Source of the DNA: Candidatus Daviesbacteria bacterium RIFCSPHIGHO2_12_FULL_37_16
Lineage (GTDB): Bacteria; Patescibacteriota; Microgenomatia; Daviesbacterales; UBA10151
Assembly (NCBI GenBank): GCA_001776785.1
Contig: MFDF01000008.1
Span: 167,097-219,945 of the forward strand
DNA length: 52,849 nucleotides
Reading direction: 5' to 3'
The notes under the pieces are model-generated. The model did not search any database and had not been told where the DNA came from. It saw nothing but the letters and a program-made list of their open reading frames with translations. The position numbers were made by a program, and so were the translations under genes. Position 1 is the stretch's first letter. Every line of letters starts with the position of its first letter. Shown here piece after piece: positions 16,697 to 24,863 of this stretch.

Positions 16697-18793
16697 CTAA
16701 TCTGGCATTACACCAGATCCAAACGCAAGTAATTTTACCTTAAGTTTATGGTATTTATCAAGGGTTGGGTCTTTAGAGAGTATTTTCTTGGCAGCTTCTC
16801 TTGTTTTCTCAATCAGACTCAAATCAGAAAAACTGGCAATTTTAAGCTCAAATCTGCCTGATTGCCTGGTCCCAAAAAGTTCTCCTGATCCTCTTATTTT
16901 CAAATCAAGCTCTGCAAGTTTTAAACCATCATAAGTCTTTTCTAAATTTCTAAGCCTGGAAACTGTTTGAGAGTCCTCAATCCCTGGAAATAAAAATGTA
17001 AAAGACTCTTTCTCTCCCCTGCCCACTCTCCCCCTTAGCTGATGAAGCTGGGCCAGTCCAAACCTCTCTGCACCTTCAATTACCATGATTGTGGCATTGG
17101 TTACATCCACTCCTACCTCCACAACTGATGTAGATACTAAAATCTGGGTTTTTTTATCCTTAAAGTCATTTAAAACCTGCTCTTTTTCTTTAGATTTTAA
17201 TCTTCCATGCAAAAGTCCAAGCTTTAATTCAGGAAAAATTTTATCCTTAAGCCTCTCAAACTCAGCCTTTGCAGCTTTTACAGTAATTAAGGTTTCAGAA
17301 AGTTCAATTAAAGGTGTAATAATATAAACCTGGTCCCCCTCTTTAACTTTTTTCCTGATAAATTCATATGCATCAGCCCTTTTTTTAGAAGGGACTACAT
17401 ATGTCTTAACAGGTTTTCTGCCAACTGGCAGTTCATCAATAACTGATAAATCTAAATCTCCATACAAAGTTAGAGCAACAGTCCTTGGGATTGGAGTTGC
17501 AGTCATAGTTAAAAAATGGGGAACCCTGGCTTTTGATCTTAATAACCCTCTTTGTTCCACCCCAAACCTTTGCTGCTCATCAACTATGATTAATCCTACA
17601 TCTTCAACTGCTAATTTATCTGACAATAAAGCGTGAGTGCCTACTACTATATCAGGGAAAGATTGATGATTGATGATTGATGATTGATGATTTTTTTCTT
17701 TAATCATTAATCTTTCATCTTTAATCCTGTTAAATTTTTTCGACCCAGTATATATACCTACTCCAATGCCATAGGGTTCCAGTAACCTATTTAATGTAGA
17801 CTCATGTTGAAAGGCTAAAATTTCAGTAGGAGCCATGTATAAAATTCTCAATCCATTTAAATGGGCAATGTAAGCAATTACTGCAGCTACTACAGTTTTT
17901 CCAGATCCCACCTCTCCTTGCACTAACCTGTTCATAGGCTGCCCCTTCTGCAGGTCCTCCTTAATCTCCTCAATAACTTTTTCTTGTGCTTTGGTTAACT
18001 TAAAAGGCAAGCTTTTAATAAATTCTTCAATTTGTTTCTTGTATCTTGTTACTTGTAACTTTTCTATAGCTGGCTTATCCTTCCACTCCAATCTGGTCTT
18101 CAGTGTTGCCAATTGGATTAAAAATAGTTCATCAAACCCCAATCTCTCCCTTGCATTTTCAACATCTTTATAAGAATCAGGAAAATGAATAAGTTTTATT
18201 GCCTCCCTAAGCTCTAACATCTGCGCTCTAATATCTGAAGGCAAAGGATCTTCAATCTCATCAATTACTTTTGGTAAAACCTGGTCTACTTTCGCTCTGA
18301 TCCATTTAGATGTTAACCCTGCTGTCTCAGGGTAAACTGGAACAAGTCTTCCTGTGTGCAATAATTCTGAATTCTGAATTCTGAATTCTGAATTCATTTT
18401 CTCCCACACAGGTGCCATGATAGAGATCTTATTTTTATATTTAGAAACTTTTCCAGAAACCTGCAGCCTGTCCCCTGTTTTTATCTGGTTAGTCAGCCAG
18501 GACTGGTTAAACCAGGTAAGCTCTATAGGAGATGTCCCATCATTAAAAACAGCCTGGGTTAAAACTTTTCTGGTTCTTGTATAAATATTCCTGATAGACC
18601 AGATCTCCCCCTGCAAAGTAACCTTTTCCCCAACCTGGCTCTCTAAAGCATTAGTGATATTGGAAAAATCATCATACCTAAATGGAAAGTGATAAATCAT
18701 ATCTTCTACAGTATTTAAATTCAAATAAGCTAATCTTTTTCCCAAAGATGGCCCAATCCCTGCAATAGTATAAAGAGATGTGCTTAAGTTCAT
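16697..18793 (-). CDS. recG: ATP-dependent DNA helicase RecG
   Basis: 698 residues with the wedge (OB) domain at the N-terminus, Walker A GEVGSGKTVVA, the DExH-type box DEQQRFGVEQRG, and helicase motif VI in QLRGRVGRGEKES. The GTRQSGRFEL stretch is the C-terminal RecG signature. RecG remodels stalled forks and recombination intermediates. Two short tandem repeats are inserted in frame: a GATTGAT repeat (17661-17691) giving NHQSSII-type residues, and an AATTCTG repeat (18363-18395) giving NSEFRIQ-type residues. Both lie in places where loops are tolerated. ATG 18793 is preceded at 6 nt by TAAAAT, suggesting a leaderless transcript. Confidence 0.95.
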   Translation of the reverse strand: MNLSTSLYTIAGIGPSLGKRLAYLNLNTVEDMIYHFPFRYDDFSNITNALESQVGEKVTLQGEIWSIRNIYTRTRKVLTQAVFNDGTSPIELTWFNQSWLTNQIKTGDRLQVSGKVSKYKNKISIMAPVWEKMNSEFRIQNSELLHTGRLVPVYPETAGLTSKWIRAKVDQVLPKVIDEIEDPLPSDIRAQMLELREAIKLIHFPDSYKDVENARERLGFDELFLIQLATLKTRLEWKDKPAIEKLQVTRYKKQIEEFIKSLPFKLTKAQEKVIEEIKEDLQKGQPMNRLVQGEVGSGKTVVAAVIAYIAHLNGLRILYMAPTEILAFQHESTLNRLLEPYGIGVGIYTGSKKFNRIKDERLMIKEKNHQSSIINHQSFPDIVVGTHALLSDKLAVEDVGLIIVDEQQRFGVEQRGLLRSKARVPHFLTMTATPIPRTVALTLYGDLDLSVIDELPVGRKPVKTYVVPSKKRADAYEFIRKKVKEGDQVYIITPLIELSETLITVKAAKAEFERLKDKIFPELKLGLLHGRLKSKEKEQVLNDFKDKKTQILVSTSVVEVGVDVTNATIMVIEGAERFGLAQLHQLRGRVGRGEKESFTFLFPGIEDSQTVSRLRNLEKTYDGLKLAELDLKIRGSGELFGTRQSGRFELKIASFSDLSLIEKTREAAKKILSKDPTLDKYHKLKVKLLAFGSGVMPD
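17661..17691. repeat. GATTGAT tandem repeat inside recG
   Basis: Four to five copies of a 7-bp GATTGAT/TGATGAT unit. The number of bases is compatible with the recG frame. It encodes Asn/His/Gln/Ser/Ile residues between helicase motifs Ia and II. Confidence 0.75.
18363..18395. repeat. AATTCTG tandem repeat inside recG
   Basis: Four copies of a 7-bp AATTCTG unit plus a partial copy. It is translated in frame in the RecG wedge domain as NSEFRIQ-type residues. Confidence 0.75.
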
Positions 18794-18799
18794 AAGGGG

Positions 18800-18828
18800 A
18801 TTTTAACCCAAAACTAGTAATAGAACAA
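18800..18828 (-). promoter_or_regulatory. Promoter of recG
   Basis: On the minus strand TTGTTC (18828-18823) is followed after 17 bp by TAAAAT (18805-18800), then six bases and the recG ATG. The expected transcription start falls on or next to the start codon. Confidence 0.5.
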
Positions 18829-18918
18829 AGGCAAGATTGAAGTTAATACTAAACCCAATACTGCAATAATAGACAGTACCACCCAAAGGGGTCTGTATTT
18901 CTGAATAAATTTATCCAT
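18814..18918 (-). CDS. Small single-span membrane protein, 34 aa
   Basis: A short frame from ATG 18918 to TAG 18814. It encodes a basic/aromatic start (MDKFIQKYRPLW) followed by a hydrophobic segment of about 18 residues (VVLSIIAVLGLVLTSI...) and ends in LFYY. The charge distribution fits a small inner-membrane protein with the N-terminus inside. The recG promoter overlaps its 3' end. No Shine-Dalgarno is visible. A similar 34-residue frame is present at 40958. I do not recognise the product; the ORF may be real or chance. Confidence 0.4.
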   Translation of the reverse strand: MDKFIQKYRPLWVVLSIIAVLGLVLTSILPLFYY

Positions 18919-18975
18919 GTTTCTAATATTAGTAGATCTGTGTTAAAATTTCACTCATATAATTATATATAGGAT

Positions 18976-19431
18976 ATGATAGAACAAGACATTGAATCTC
19001 ACCTGGTTAGACAGTGTGTACTGATGGGTGGATTAGCAGTCTTAGGATTTGTGGGAGGGCTGCAGCTGGCAAATAACACAGAGCTGCCTTATACCCCTCA
19101 GTCGGCAGAAACAATTATCTACCCTTTTGTAGGCATGTTAGCAGGAGTGACTTCTGGGGGTTCCATTGAGAGTTTAATTAGTAGAGCTTCAGAAATTAAA
19201 GAAAATCTTGTTAATATTTATAATAGGGGTAAGGAAAGATTCAACTGGAAAGGAATTACACTTAGCACACTTGTCCCACCAGCCTTAATAGGAGGAGTGG
19301 GTCTCCCTATAACTATTGCCAAAGCAATTAATCCTGAATCTATAGGTCCAGATCCAGGCCTGGTTCTTGGAAGTATGGCAGCCTTTGGTATTGGAGGATT
19401 TGTTTGGGGACTAAGAAGGTTTAGAAGTTAA
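18976..19431 (+). CDS. Unrecognised membrane protein, 151 aa
   Basis: 151 residues with four likely membrane-embedded hydrophobic stretches (about 14-31, 47-60, 93-113 and 127-145), rich in Gly and Pro, and a soluble loop between (SLISRASEIKENLVNIYNRGKERFNW). The C-terminus WGLRRFRS is basic. TATAAT-like sequence (18958-18963) lies 12 bp before the ATG. The gene overlaps the 3' end of tyrS by 21 bp on the other strand. No family recognised. Confidence 0.65.
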   Translation: MIEQDIESHLVRQCVLMGGLAVLGFVGGLQLANNTELPYTPQSAETIIYPFVGMLAGVTSGGSIESLISRASEIKENLVNIYNRGKERFNWKGITLSTLVPPALIGGVGLPITIAKAINPESIGPDPGLVLGSMAAFGIGGFVWGLRRFRS

Positions 19432-20511
19432 TCTTTCAATCTCTTCTAAAGCAGCTTTTCTTTTAGGGTCTTCAAAATATTTTCTTGCAGGCTCCAATTT
19501 TTCTATCAGCCACTCTGCTACAGCAGCCTTTAAATCCTGTGGATGCAGCTCTTTTTTAGAGTAAGCATCCTCAAGCTCAGAGTATGAATTAAAAGTTAAA
19601 TCCCCTCCCCACTTCTCAGCTCTTTTAATAGTAAGGCTACTTCCTTCTTCAAAAAATACTAAATGCTTTGACCAATCTAATATTGGATTAAACTCTACTT
19701 CTCCCTCAGGGCAAAAAGCATTATTAACTTTTCTCTTAATTTCCTCAGTGGTGTCATGAATAAAAACTGCAGAGTCAGGTTTTGACTTACTCATCTTTAA
19801 AGCCAGTTTTTGAGCTTCTTTATCCTCTGCATCATTTAGGTCTGGTTTTAATAAACCCTGTAAAAGATGGTGATGAATTGCAACAGGTTTTTGTTCACCC
19901 ACTGCTTTTGCAGCATCTCTGGCAACCACATGAACATTCCTTTGGTCAGTTCCTGCATGAGCAATATTTGCCTCTAAGGTAAAAATATCAGCTGCTTGCA
20001 TAGCTGGATAAAGTAAAGTTGCAGCATCAGATGAGTCGCCTGCCTGCCTGCCCATTATTGTTGTAGAACGCATCATTCTCGAAATTGTTGTGGCTTTTGA
20101 AACCTTAACAACCATTGCCCAAAACTCAGGCCTGTCAGAATATAATTCACTCCCCTGCTTAAAAACTAGTGTTTCCGGATCCCCCCCAATACAAAGATAT
20201 GCGGCTTTCATCGCCTCCTCAAAATATTGACGTGCCATCTTTTGTGAAGTTTCCAAGGTTCCATCTAATTTATTGTTTATCCATCCGTGCCAATCAGCCA
20301 GCCAAATTACTGTTTCAGCGCCAGCATCATGTAAATCTTTAACTTTTAAAAGAGTTGCTAAACCTGTCCCTAAATGAACTTTTCCAGAGATTTCAAAACC
20401 AATATAATGCCTTAGTGGTTTCCCAGATTCCAAAAGACTTTTTAATTCTTCCTCAGTCAAAGTCTCTTCTAAATTCCTGGTTATCAATTTTAACTTTTCC
20501 TCATTGGTCAT
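19411..20511 (-). CDS. tyrS: Tyrosyl-tRNA synthetase, archaeal/eukaryotic type
   Basis: 366 residues from ATG 20511, chosen over an in-frame ATG at 20529 because GGAG lies 12 nt upstream and the shorter start matches archaeal homologues. The HIGH-like motif is HLGTG (residues 46-50) in YIGFEISGKVHLG, and the second signature is KMSKSKP. The segments IKRAEKWGGDLTFNSYSEL and KELHPQDLKAAVAEWLIEKL are close to archaeal TyrRS (for example Methanocaldococcus) and unlike the bacterial enzyme. The bacterial C-terminal S4-like domain is missing. It charges tRNA-Tyr. The tRNA-Tyr at 41103 carries the archaeal-type C1:G72 pair, consistent with this enzyme. Confidence 0.93.
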   Translation of the reverse strand: MTNEEKLKLITRNLEETLTEEELKSLLESGKPLRHYIGFEISGKVHLGTGLATLLKVKDLHDAGAETVIWLADWHGWINNKLDGTLETSQKMARQYFEEAMKAAYLCIGGDPETLVFKQGSELYSDRPEFWAMVVKVSKATTISRMMRSTTIMGRQAGDSSDAATLLYPAMQAADIFTLEANIAHAGTDQRNVHVVARDAAKAVGEQKPVAIHHHLLQGLLKPDLNDAEDKEAQKLALKMSKSKPDSAVFIHDTTEEIKRKVNNAFCPEGEVEFNPILDWSKHLVFFEEGSSLTIKRAEKWGGDLTFNSYSELEDAYSKKELHPQDLKAAVAEWLIEKLEPARKYFEDPKRKAALEEIERLTSKPS

Positions 20512-20521
20512 AAATATGCAC

Positions 20522-20573
20522 TTCTCCATGCGCTTCGCTTAGTCGAAGAATATTATTGTTCGAGCGAAGTCGA
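20522..20573. repeat. Inverted-repeat cluster upstream of tyrS
   Basis: The pair CTTCGCT / AGCGAAG and an inner CTTCG / CGAAG palindrome lie in the tyrS leader. Similar TTCGACTAAG-like sequence occurs near 42157. It looks like a dispersed palindromic repeat rather than a terminator, since no T-run follows. Confidence 0.45.
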
Positions 20574-20657
20574 AAACTACAACTTTAGTATACCTTAACT
20601 ACAGGCTCAAAAAAAGTCTTTCTTTTATACCAGCTTAATCTAAAGTATCATTTACAG

Positions 20658-22460
20658 ATGGAAAAGCTAGATCAAATTAAGGATACCTTTAAAACATCCC
20701 TTAGGCTTTTAAAGATTGTCTGGGGTATAGATAAAGGGCTTTTTATAGCCTCAGTTATTGCCATTATAATCCCTGGAATTATCCCTTTTGTAAATATTTA
20801 TATTTATAAACTGGTTATAGATCAGGTTGTTGCAATTATTGGAGGAATCCCTTTTGAACCCTCCTTTTTTTATCTTCTGATAGGAATTAGGGTCTTAACT
20901 TATTTTTTCCAGTCTGCAGCTTTTCAAACCCAGGAACTTGTAGAAAGGCTCCTTTGGACTAAAGTCCCAATTTTTCTAAATCAGATGGCTTTTGAAAAAA
21001 TCTCTAGTCTGGACATCCACTATTATGAAAATGATAAGTTTAGAAATTTACTGGAAAAATTCAGGGAAAGCTATAGCTATCAGCCCCAAAGGTTAATAAG
21101 TAATCTATTTTATTGTCTTCAAAGCTCACTTCAGCTTTCAATAGCTTTTGTGGCACTGGCTAGCCTAAACTGGTTTTTTGTTTTTTTAATTTTAATAATC
21201 TCCATACCGGAATTTCTGCTTCAAAACCAGCAGTCAAAGTTAGCTTATGGAATTTGGAACAAACAATCCCCCCTACAAAAAAGGTTTCACTACCTAACCA
21301 GAATGTTAGAGGGACACAGGGAACACAAAGAAATTAAACTTTTTGACCTTGCCTCAAGGTTTTTAGGGGAACTTAAAAAAATTCAGCTCAACTTCTATAA
21401 AGAAAATACAGGCCTTGCAGTCAGAAACTATAAATTAAACCTGTTTTTTAATATCTTCTCAACTGCTGTTTTTATAGGCATTGAAATATATGTGATTTTT
21501 GAAGCTCTGGCTAAAAGACTAACTGTTGGAGACATTAACTTTTATACAGGGGTTGTTTCTAATTTTCAAAATGGTTTGGGAGGCCTATTAAGAAACCTAA
21601 ATACAGTCTTTGATTCTTCTATGTATGTCAAAACCATTTTTGAGATTATGGACTCAGAACCTATTATTAAAGAAATTAAAAATCCAAAACCCTTAAACCT
21701 TAAAAAAGCTCCTTTAATAGAATTTAAAAATGTCAGCTTCTCTTACCCTGATACTAATAAAAAAATCCTGGATAACTTTTCCCTAAGCATAAACCCTGGA
21801 GAAAAAATAGCTTTTGTGGGAGAAAATGGAGCTGGAAAATCTACCTTAATAAAACTTTTGATAAGGTTTTATGATGTAGATTCTGGTGAGATTTTAATTC
21901 AGGGAATAAATGTTAAAAATTTGAAAATAAAAGATATCTATAAACACATTGGTGTACTGTTTCAGGATTATAATAAGTATGAAGATACAGTTACAGAAAA
22001 TATATATCTTGGTAATGTCACAAGAAATGTAAAGTTACAAAATATTATTAATGCTTCAATCTCAGCAGGTTCTCATGAAATGGTTGAAAAACTTGATAAA
22101 GGTTATAGCCAGATGTTAGGGCGGATGTTTGAAGGCGGGATTGAACTTTCTGGTGGTCAATGGCAAAAGATTGCACTTGCCAGAGCTTTCTTTAGAAACG
22201 CACCAATTCTTGTTTTAGATGAACCAACTGCCTCAATTGATGCTAAAGCAGAATCAGAAATATTTGAAAGGGTGGAAAAACTCTCAAAAGATAAAACTGT
22301 CATTATTATCTCCCACAGGTTCTCTACAGTCAGGAATGCAGATAAAATTTATGTTATAGATCAAGGAAAGATTGTTGAATCAGGTACCCATCAGCAGTTG
22401 ATGGAACTAGATGGCCAATATGCCATACTCTTCAAACTTCAGGCCAGGGGATATCAATAG
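20658..22460 (+). CDS. ABC transporter, fused membrane and ATP-binding domains
   Basis: 600 residues. The first ~330 form a six-helix type IV exporter domain. The nucleotide-binding domain has Walker A GENGAGKST (residues ~388-396), Q-loop LFQDYNKYEDT, signature LSGGQ (near 497), Walker B ILVLDEPTAS, and H-loop SHRFSTV. This is the half-transporter layout of MsbA/MdlB-type exporters and works as a homodimer. Substrate cannot be read from sequence; lipid or peptide export is typical. It stands alone, and its stop abuts the convergent gene at 22461. Confidence 0.9.
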   Translation: MEKLDQIKDTFKTSLRLLKIVWGIDKGLFIASVIAIIIPGIIPFVNIYIYKLVIDQVVAIIGGIPFEPSFFYLLIGIRVLTYFFQSAAFQTQELVERLLWTKVPIFLNQMAFEKISSLDIHYYENDKFRNLLEKFRESYSYQPQRLISNLFYCLQSSLQLSIAFVALASLNWFFVFLILIISIPEFLLQNQQSKLAYGIWNKQSPLQKRFHYLTRMLEGHREHKEIKLFDLASRFLGELKKIQLNFYKENTGLAVRNYKLNLFFNIFSTAVFIGIEIYVIFEALAKRLTVGDINFYTGVVSNFQNGLGGLLRNLNTVFDSSMYVKTIFEIMDSEPIIKEIKNPKPLNLKKAPLIEFKNVSFSYPDTNKKILDNFSLSINPGEKIAFVGENGAGKSTLIKLLIRFYDVDSGEILIQGINVKNLKIKDIYKHIGVLFQDYNKYEDTVTENIYLGNVTRNVKLQNIINASISAGSHEMVEKLDKGYSQMLGRMFEGGIELSGGQWQKIALARAFFRNAPILVLDEPTASIDAKAESEIFERVEKLSKDKTVIIISHRFSTVRNADKIYVIDQGKIVESGTHQQLMELDGQYAILFKLQARGYQ

Positions 22461-22841
22461 TTAGGTTGGACTGGGAGTTGGGCTCGGCGATTCAGTTGGA
22501 CTGGCAGTGGGTGTAGGAGTTGGAGATTCACTGGGACTTGGGGATAAAGATGGGCTGGGTGAAGGACTAGGTGTTGGTGTGGGACTTGGTGTTGGGACAT
22601 ATTTTTCATCCGGGTTTGGCCCTATCCCCAAGTAAGGTTGGTTTTTTACTTGAGGTGGCTGTGTGGACTTTGCAGATAAAACTTCTGCAAAGTTTGCAGC
22701 TGAGGGTGATGGCAAACTGACAGCACTTCCTTCCTCTCCTGAGGATATATATATAATTATTCCAAAAAAAGTCACTACAAATATAGAAATTAAAATAAAA
22801 TAAAGGTATTGAGGAGGTATATTTAACTCAATCTTTTTCAC
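22461..22841 (-). CDS. Membrane-anchored Pro/Ser/Thr-rich protein
   Basis: 126 residues. GTG start at 22841, exactly 6 nt after TATAAT, so probably leaderless. An N-terminal cytoplasmic tail is followed by one transmembrane helix ([19 protein letters not shown]), a linker, and about 45 residues of PTPSPSPS repeats at the C-terminus. The tail resembles cell-wall-spanning or O-glycosylated linkers. No folded domain is seen. Convergent with the ABC transporter, divergent from atpB. No family recognised. Confidence 0.7.
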   Translation of the reverse strand: MKKIELNIPPQYLYFILISIFVVTFFGIIIYISSGEEGSAVSLPSPSAANFAEVLSAKSTQPPQVKNQPYLGIGPNPDEKYVPTPSPTPTPSPSPSPSLSPSPSESPTPTPTASPTESPSPTPSPT

Positions 22842-22847
22842 AGCATA

Positions 22848-22853
22848 ATTATA
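22848..22853 (-). promoter_or_regulatory. -10 element for the Pro-rich membrane protein
   Basis: TATAAT on the minus strand, six bases before the GTG start. This supports leaderless transcription and the choice of GTG. Confidence 0.55.
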
Positions 22854-22880
22854 CTACTGTATTTTTAAGGCTATTTCCTT

Positions 22881-22886
22881 TAAAAT
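22881..22886 (+). promoter_or_regulatory. -10 element for the ATP synthase operon
   Basis: TAAAAT lies 11 bases before the atpB ATG in the 56-bp divergent intergenic region. No Shine-Dalgarno sequence is present between. No good -35 is visible. Confidence 0.4.
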
Positions 22887-22897
22887 TAATAAGATTT

Positions 22898-23647
22898 ATG
22901 GAACATGAAATTGTTTTAAAACCAGAGGTTTTAGGTTATCTTGGAGTGCTGCCTGTCACGAATACCCTTTTAGTGGCCTGGATTACTATGGCAATACTGA
23001 TAATTTTGGCACTTTTTATCAAATTTAGGATGAAAACTATACCAGGTAAATTTCAAAACCTGATAGAAATTGTGATTGATACCGGCTATAAAACTGTTGA
23101 AGAAATGGCTCACAACAAAACTAAACTTTTTTTCCCAATAGTTATGACTTTCTTCCTTTATATTTTAATATCAAACTGGTTTGGACTTTTTCCAGGCTTT
23201 GCCACAATTGGATTTTATGAGCAGGGAGAACATGGTCAGACATTTGTACCTCTTCTCAGGTCAATTAACTCAGATTTAAACATGACTTTAGGGTTAGCTC
23301 TGCTTTCTGTAGCAATAACCCATATCTTTGCAATCAAATTTTTAGGTTTGAAAGGTTATCTTAAAAAATGGTTCTCCTTAGAAATGTTCGGGGTGTTTTT
23401 ATTTGTAGGTCTATTGGAACTGGTTGGAGAATTTACAAAAATAGTCTCGCTTTCTTTCAGGCTTTTTGGTAATATATTTGCAGGCGAGGTTGTACTGGCA
23501 ACGATATCTAATATCTTTGCATTCATAGTACCCCTGCCTTTTTATTTTTTGGAACTGATCGTTGGATTTGTTCAGGCAGCAGTGTTTATGATGTTAACAC
23601 TGGTGTTTATGGTGCTTCTCAGTGAAAAACACGGAGATGAACATTAA
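22898..23647 (+). CDS. atpB: ATP synthase F0 subunit a
   Basis: 249 residues, about five to six transmembrane helices. The key Arg is in the SLSFRLFGNIFAGEVVL segment, which lines the proton half-channels facing subunit c. The N-terminal part (LKPEVLGYLGVLPVTNTLL) and the FVQAAVFMMLTLVFM helix are typical of subunit a. First gene of the atpBEFHAG-D operon. The start lies in a region with no Shine-Dalgarno. atpI is not present upstream. Confidence 0.95.
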   Translation: MEHEIVLKPEVLGYLGVLPVTNTLLVAWITMAILIILALFIKFRMKTIPGKFQNLIEIVIDTGYKTVEEMAHNKTKLFFPIVMTFFLYILISNWFGLFPGFATIGFYEQGEHGQTFVPLLRSINSDLNMTLGLALLSVAITHIFAIKFLGLKGYLKKWFSLEMFGVFLFVGLLELVGEFTKIVSLSFRLFGNIFAGEVVLATISNIFAFIVPLPFYFLELIVGFVQAAVFMMLTLVFMVLLSEKHGDEH

Positions 23648-23659
23648 AGAAAGGAGTAA

Positions 23660-23869
<210 letters not shown>

Positions 23870-23873
23870 CTCA

Positions 23874-23938
23874 CCGACTACGGTCTACAGTCTACAGCGG
23901 AAAAAATTGCGGTAGTCGGTAGTCTGTAGACGGTAAGC
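23874..23938. repeat. GTCTACAG/GTAGTCGG-type repeat between atpE and atpF
   Basis: The atpE-atpF gap contains tandem TCTACAG units, then tandem GGTAGTC units, which together form an imperfect inverted repeat around a GCGGAAAAAATTGCG core. A transcript could fold into a long hairpin between the c and b cistrons, perhaps affecting their ratio. It belongs to the short-repeat class seen elsewhere in this window. Confidence 0.6.
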
Positions 23939-23947
23939 ATTTTTATT

Positions 23948-24442
23948 ATGGAAAAAATACTTGCAGATTTTGGTATACAGCCTATCTTACTACTGGCCCA
24001 GGTAGTAAATTTTCTAGTCCTTCTTTTTATTCTAAAAAAATTACTCTACCAGCCAATTCTTAAGGTTTTAGATGAAAGAAAGAAAAAAATTGAACAAAGT
24101 TTAATAGATGCTCAGTCTATAGAACTAAAACTTGTCCAAACAGAGGAAGATAGGGAGAAAAAACTGGCTAAAGCTTCAGAAGAAGCAAAGCAAATCTTAG
24201 ATGAAGCCACAAAGTCAGCAAACCTTGTTATAGAAGAAGCACACCTTAAAGCCTCTAAAGATATGGAGGAGATCCTCCAAAAAGGACAAGAGTCTATTAA
24301 TGCAGAAAGATCTAAAATGCACCAAGAGATCAGGGAGGAGTTGGCAGACCTGATAGAGGTCTCATTAGAAAAAGTTGCAGGAAAAATACTTACAACAAAA
24401 GACCAAAAAGAACTGGTCCAAAAAACAATTAAACAACTATGA
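23948..24442 (+). CDS. atpF: ATP synthase F0 subunit b
   Basis: 164 residues: one N-terminal transmembrane helix (ILLLAQVVNFLVLLFILKKL), the YQPILKVLDERKKKIEQSL boundary, then a long charged helix for the peripheral stalk, ending with the delta-binding VAGKILTTKDQKELVQKTI. Family match is clear from pattern and operon position. Start ATG at 23948 follows the repeat region; no strong Shine-Dalgarno. Confidence 0.94.
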   Translation: MEKILADFGIQPILLLAQVVNFLVLLFILKKLLYQPILKVLDERKKKIEQSLIDAQSIELKLVQTEEDREKKLAKASEEAKQILDEATKSANLVIEEAHLKASKDMEEILQKGQESINAERSKMHQEIREELADLIEVSLEKVAGKILTTKDQKELVQKTIKQL

Positions 24443-24464
24443 AAAATGAGAAGGATCTACTTTT

Positions 24465-24863
24465 ATGAACAAAAGTAAAAAACTAGTTAAATTAATAAAT
24501 AACTTAGTAGAAGCTAGTTTTACTAAAGGTAAGCTGGATGACTTTTTTGTTAAAAAAACTATCTCAAATCTAAAAAAATTAAAATCTAATGAGGCAATTT
24601 TTGCTTTGGAAAAATACAAAAAAGGTTTAGGGAGAAAACTTAATGAAACCACCCTTTCTATAGAATCTTCAGCAAAATTGTCCCCTGATGAAATTAATAA
24701 AATTAAAAAAGACCTGTATACGAAATACTCAATACTTAATACTACTTTCCTGCTTAATCCAAGCATTCTTGGTGGCTTAAGGCTTAGGATTGGCGATTAT
24801 TTACTTGATTATTCCTTAAAAAATAGTATTAAACAGATTGGAGATATTGTCCGTGGCATCTAA
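24465..24863 (+). CDS. atpH: ATP synthase F1 subunit delta, shortened
   Basis: 132 residues; delta is usually 175-180. The C-terminal half is recognisable: [16 protein letters not shown] and the conserved [18 protein letters not shown]. The N-terminal helical domain that binds subunit alpha is reduced to about 55 residues instead of about 105. It links the F1 head to subunit b. Its 3' end overlaps the atpA start by 11 bp. Confidence 0.85.
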   Translation: MNKSKKLVKLINNLVEASFTKGKLDDFFVKKTISNLKKLKSNEAIFALEKYKKGLGRKLNETTLSIESSAKLSPDEINKIKKDLYTKYSILNTTFLLNPSILGGLRLRIGDYLLDYSLKNSIKQIGDIVRGI

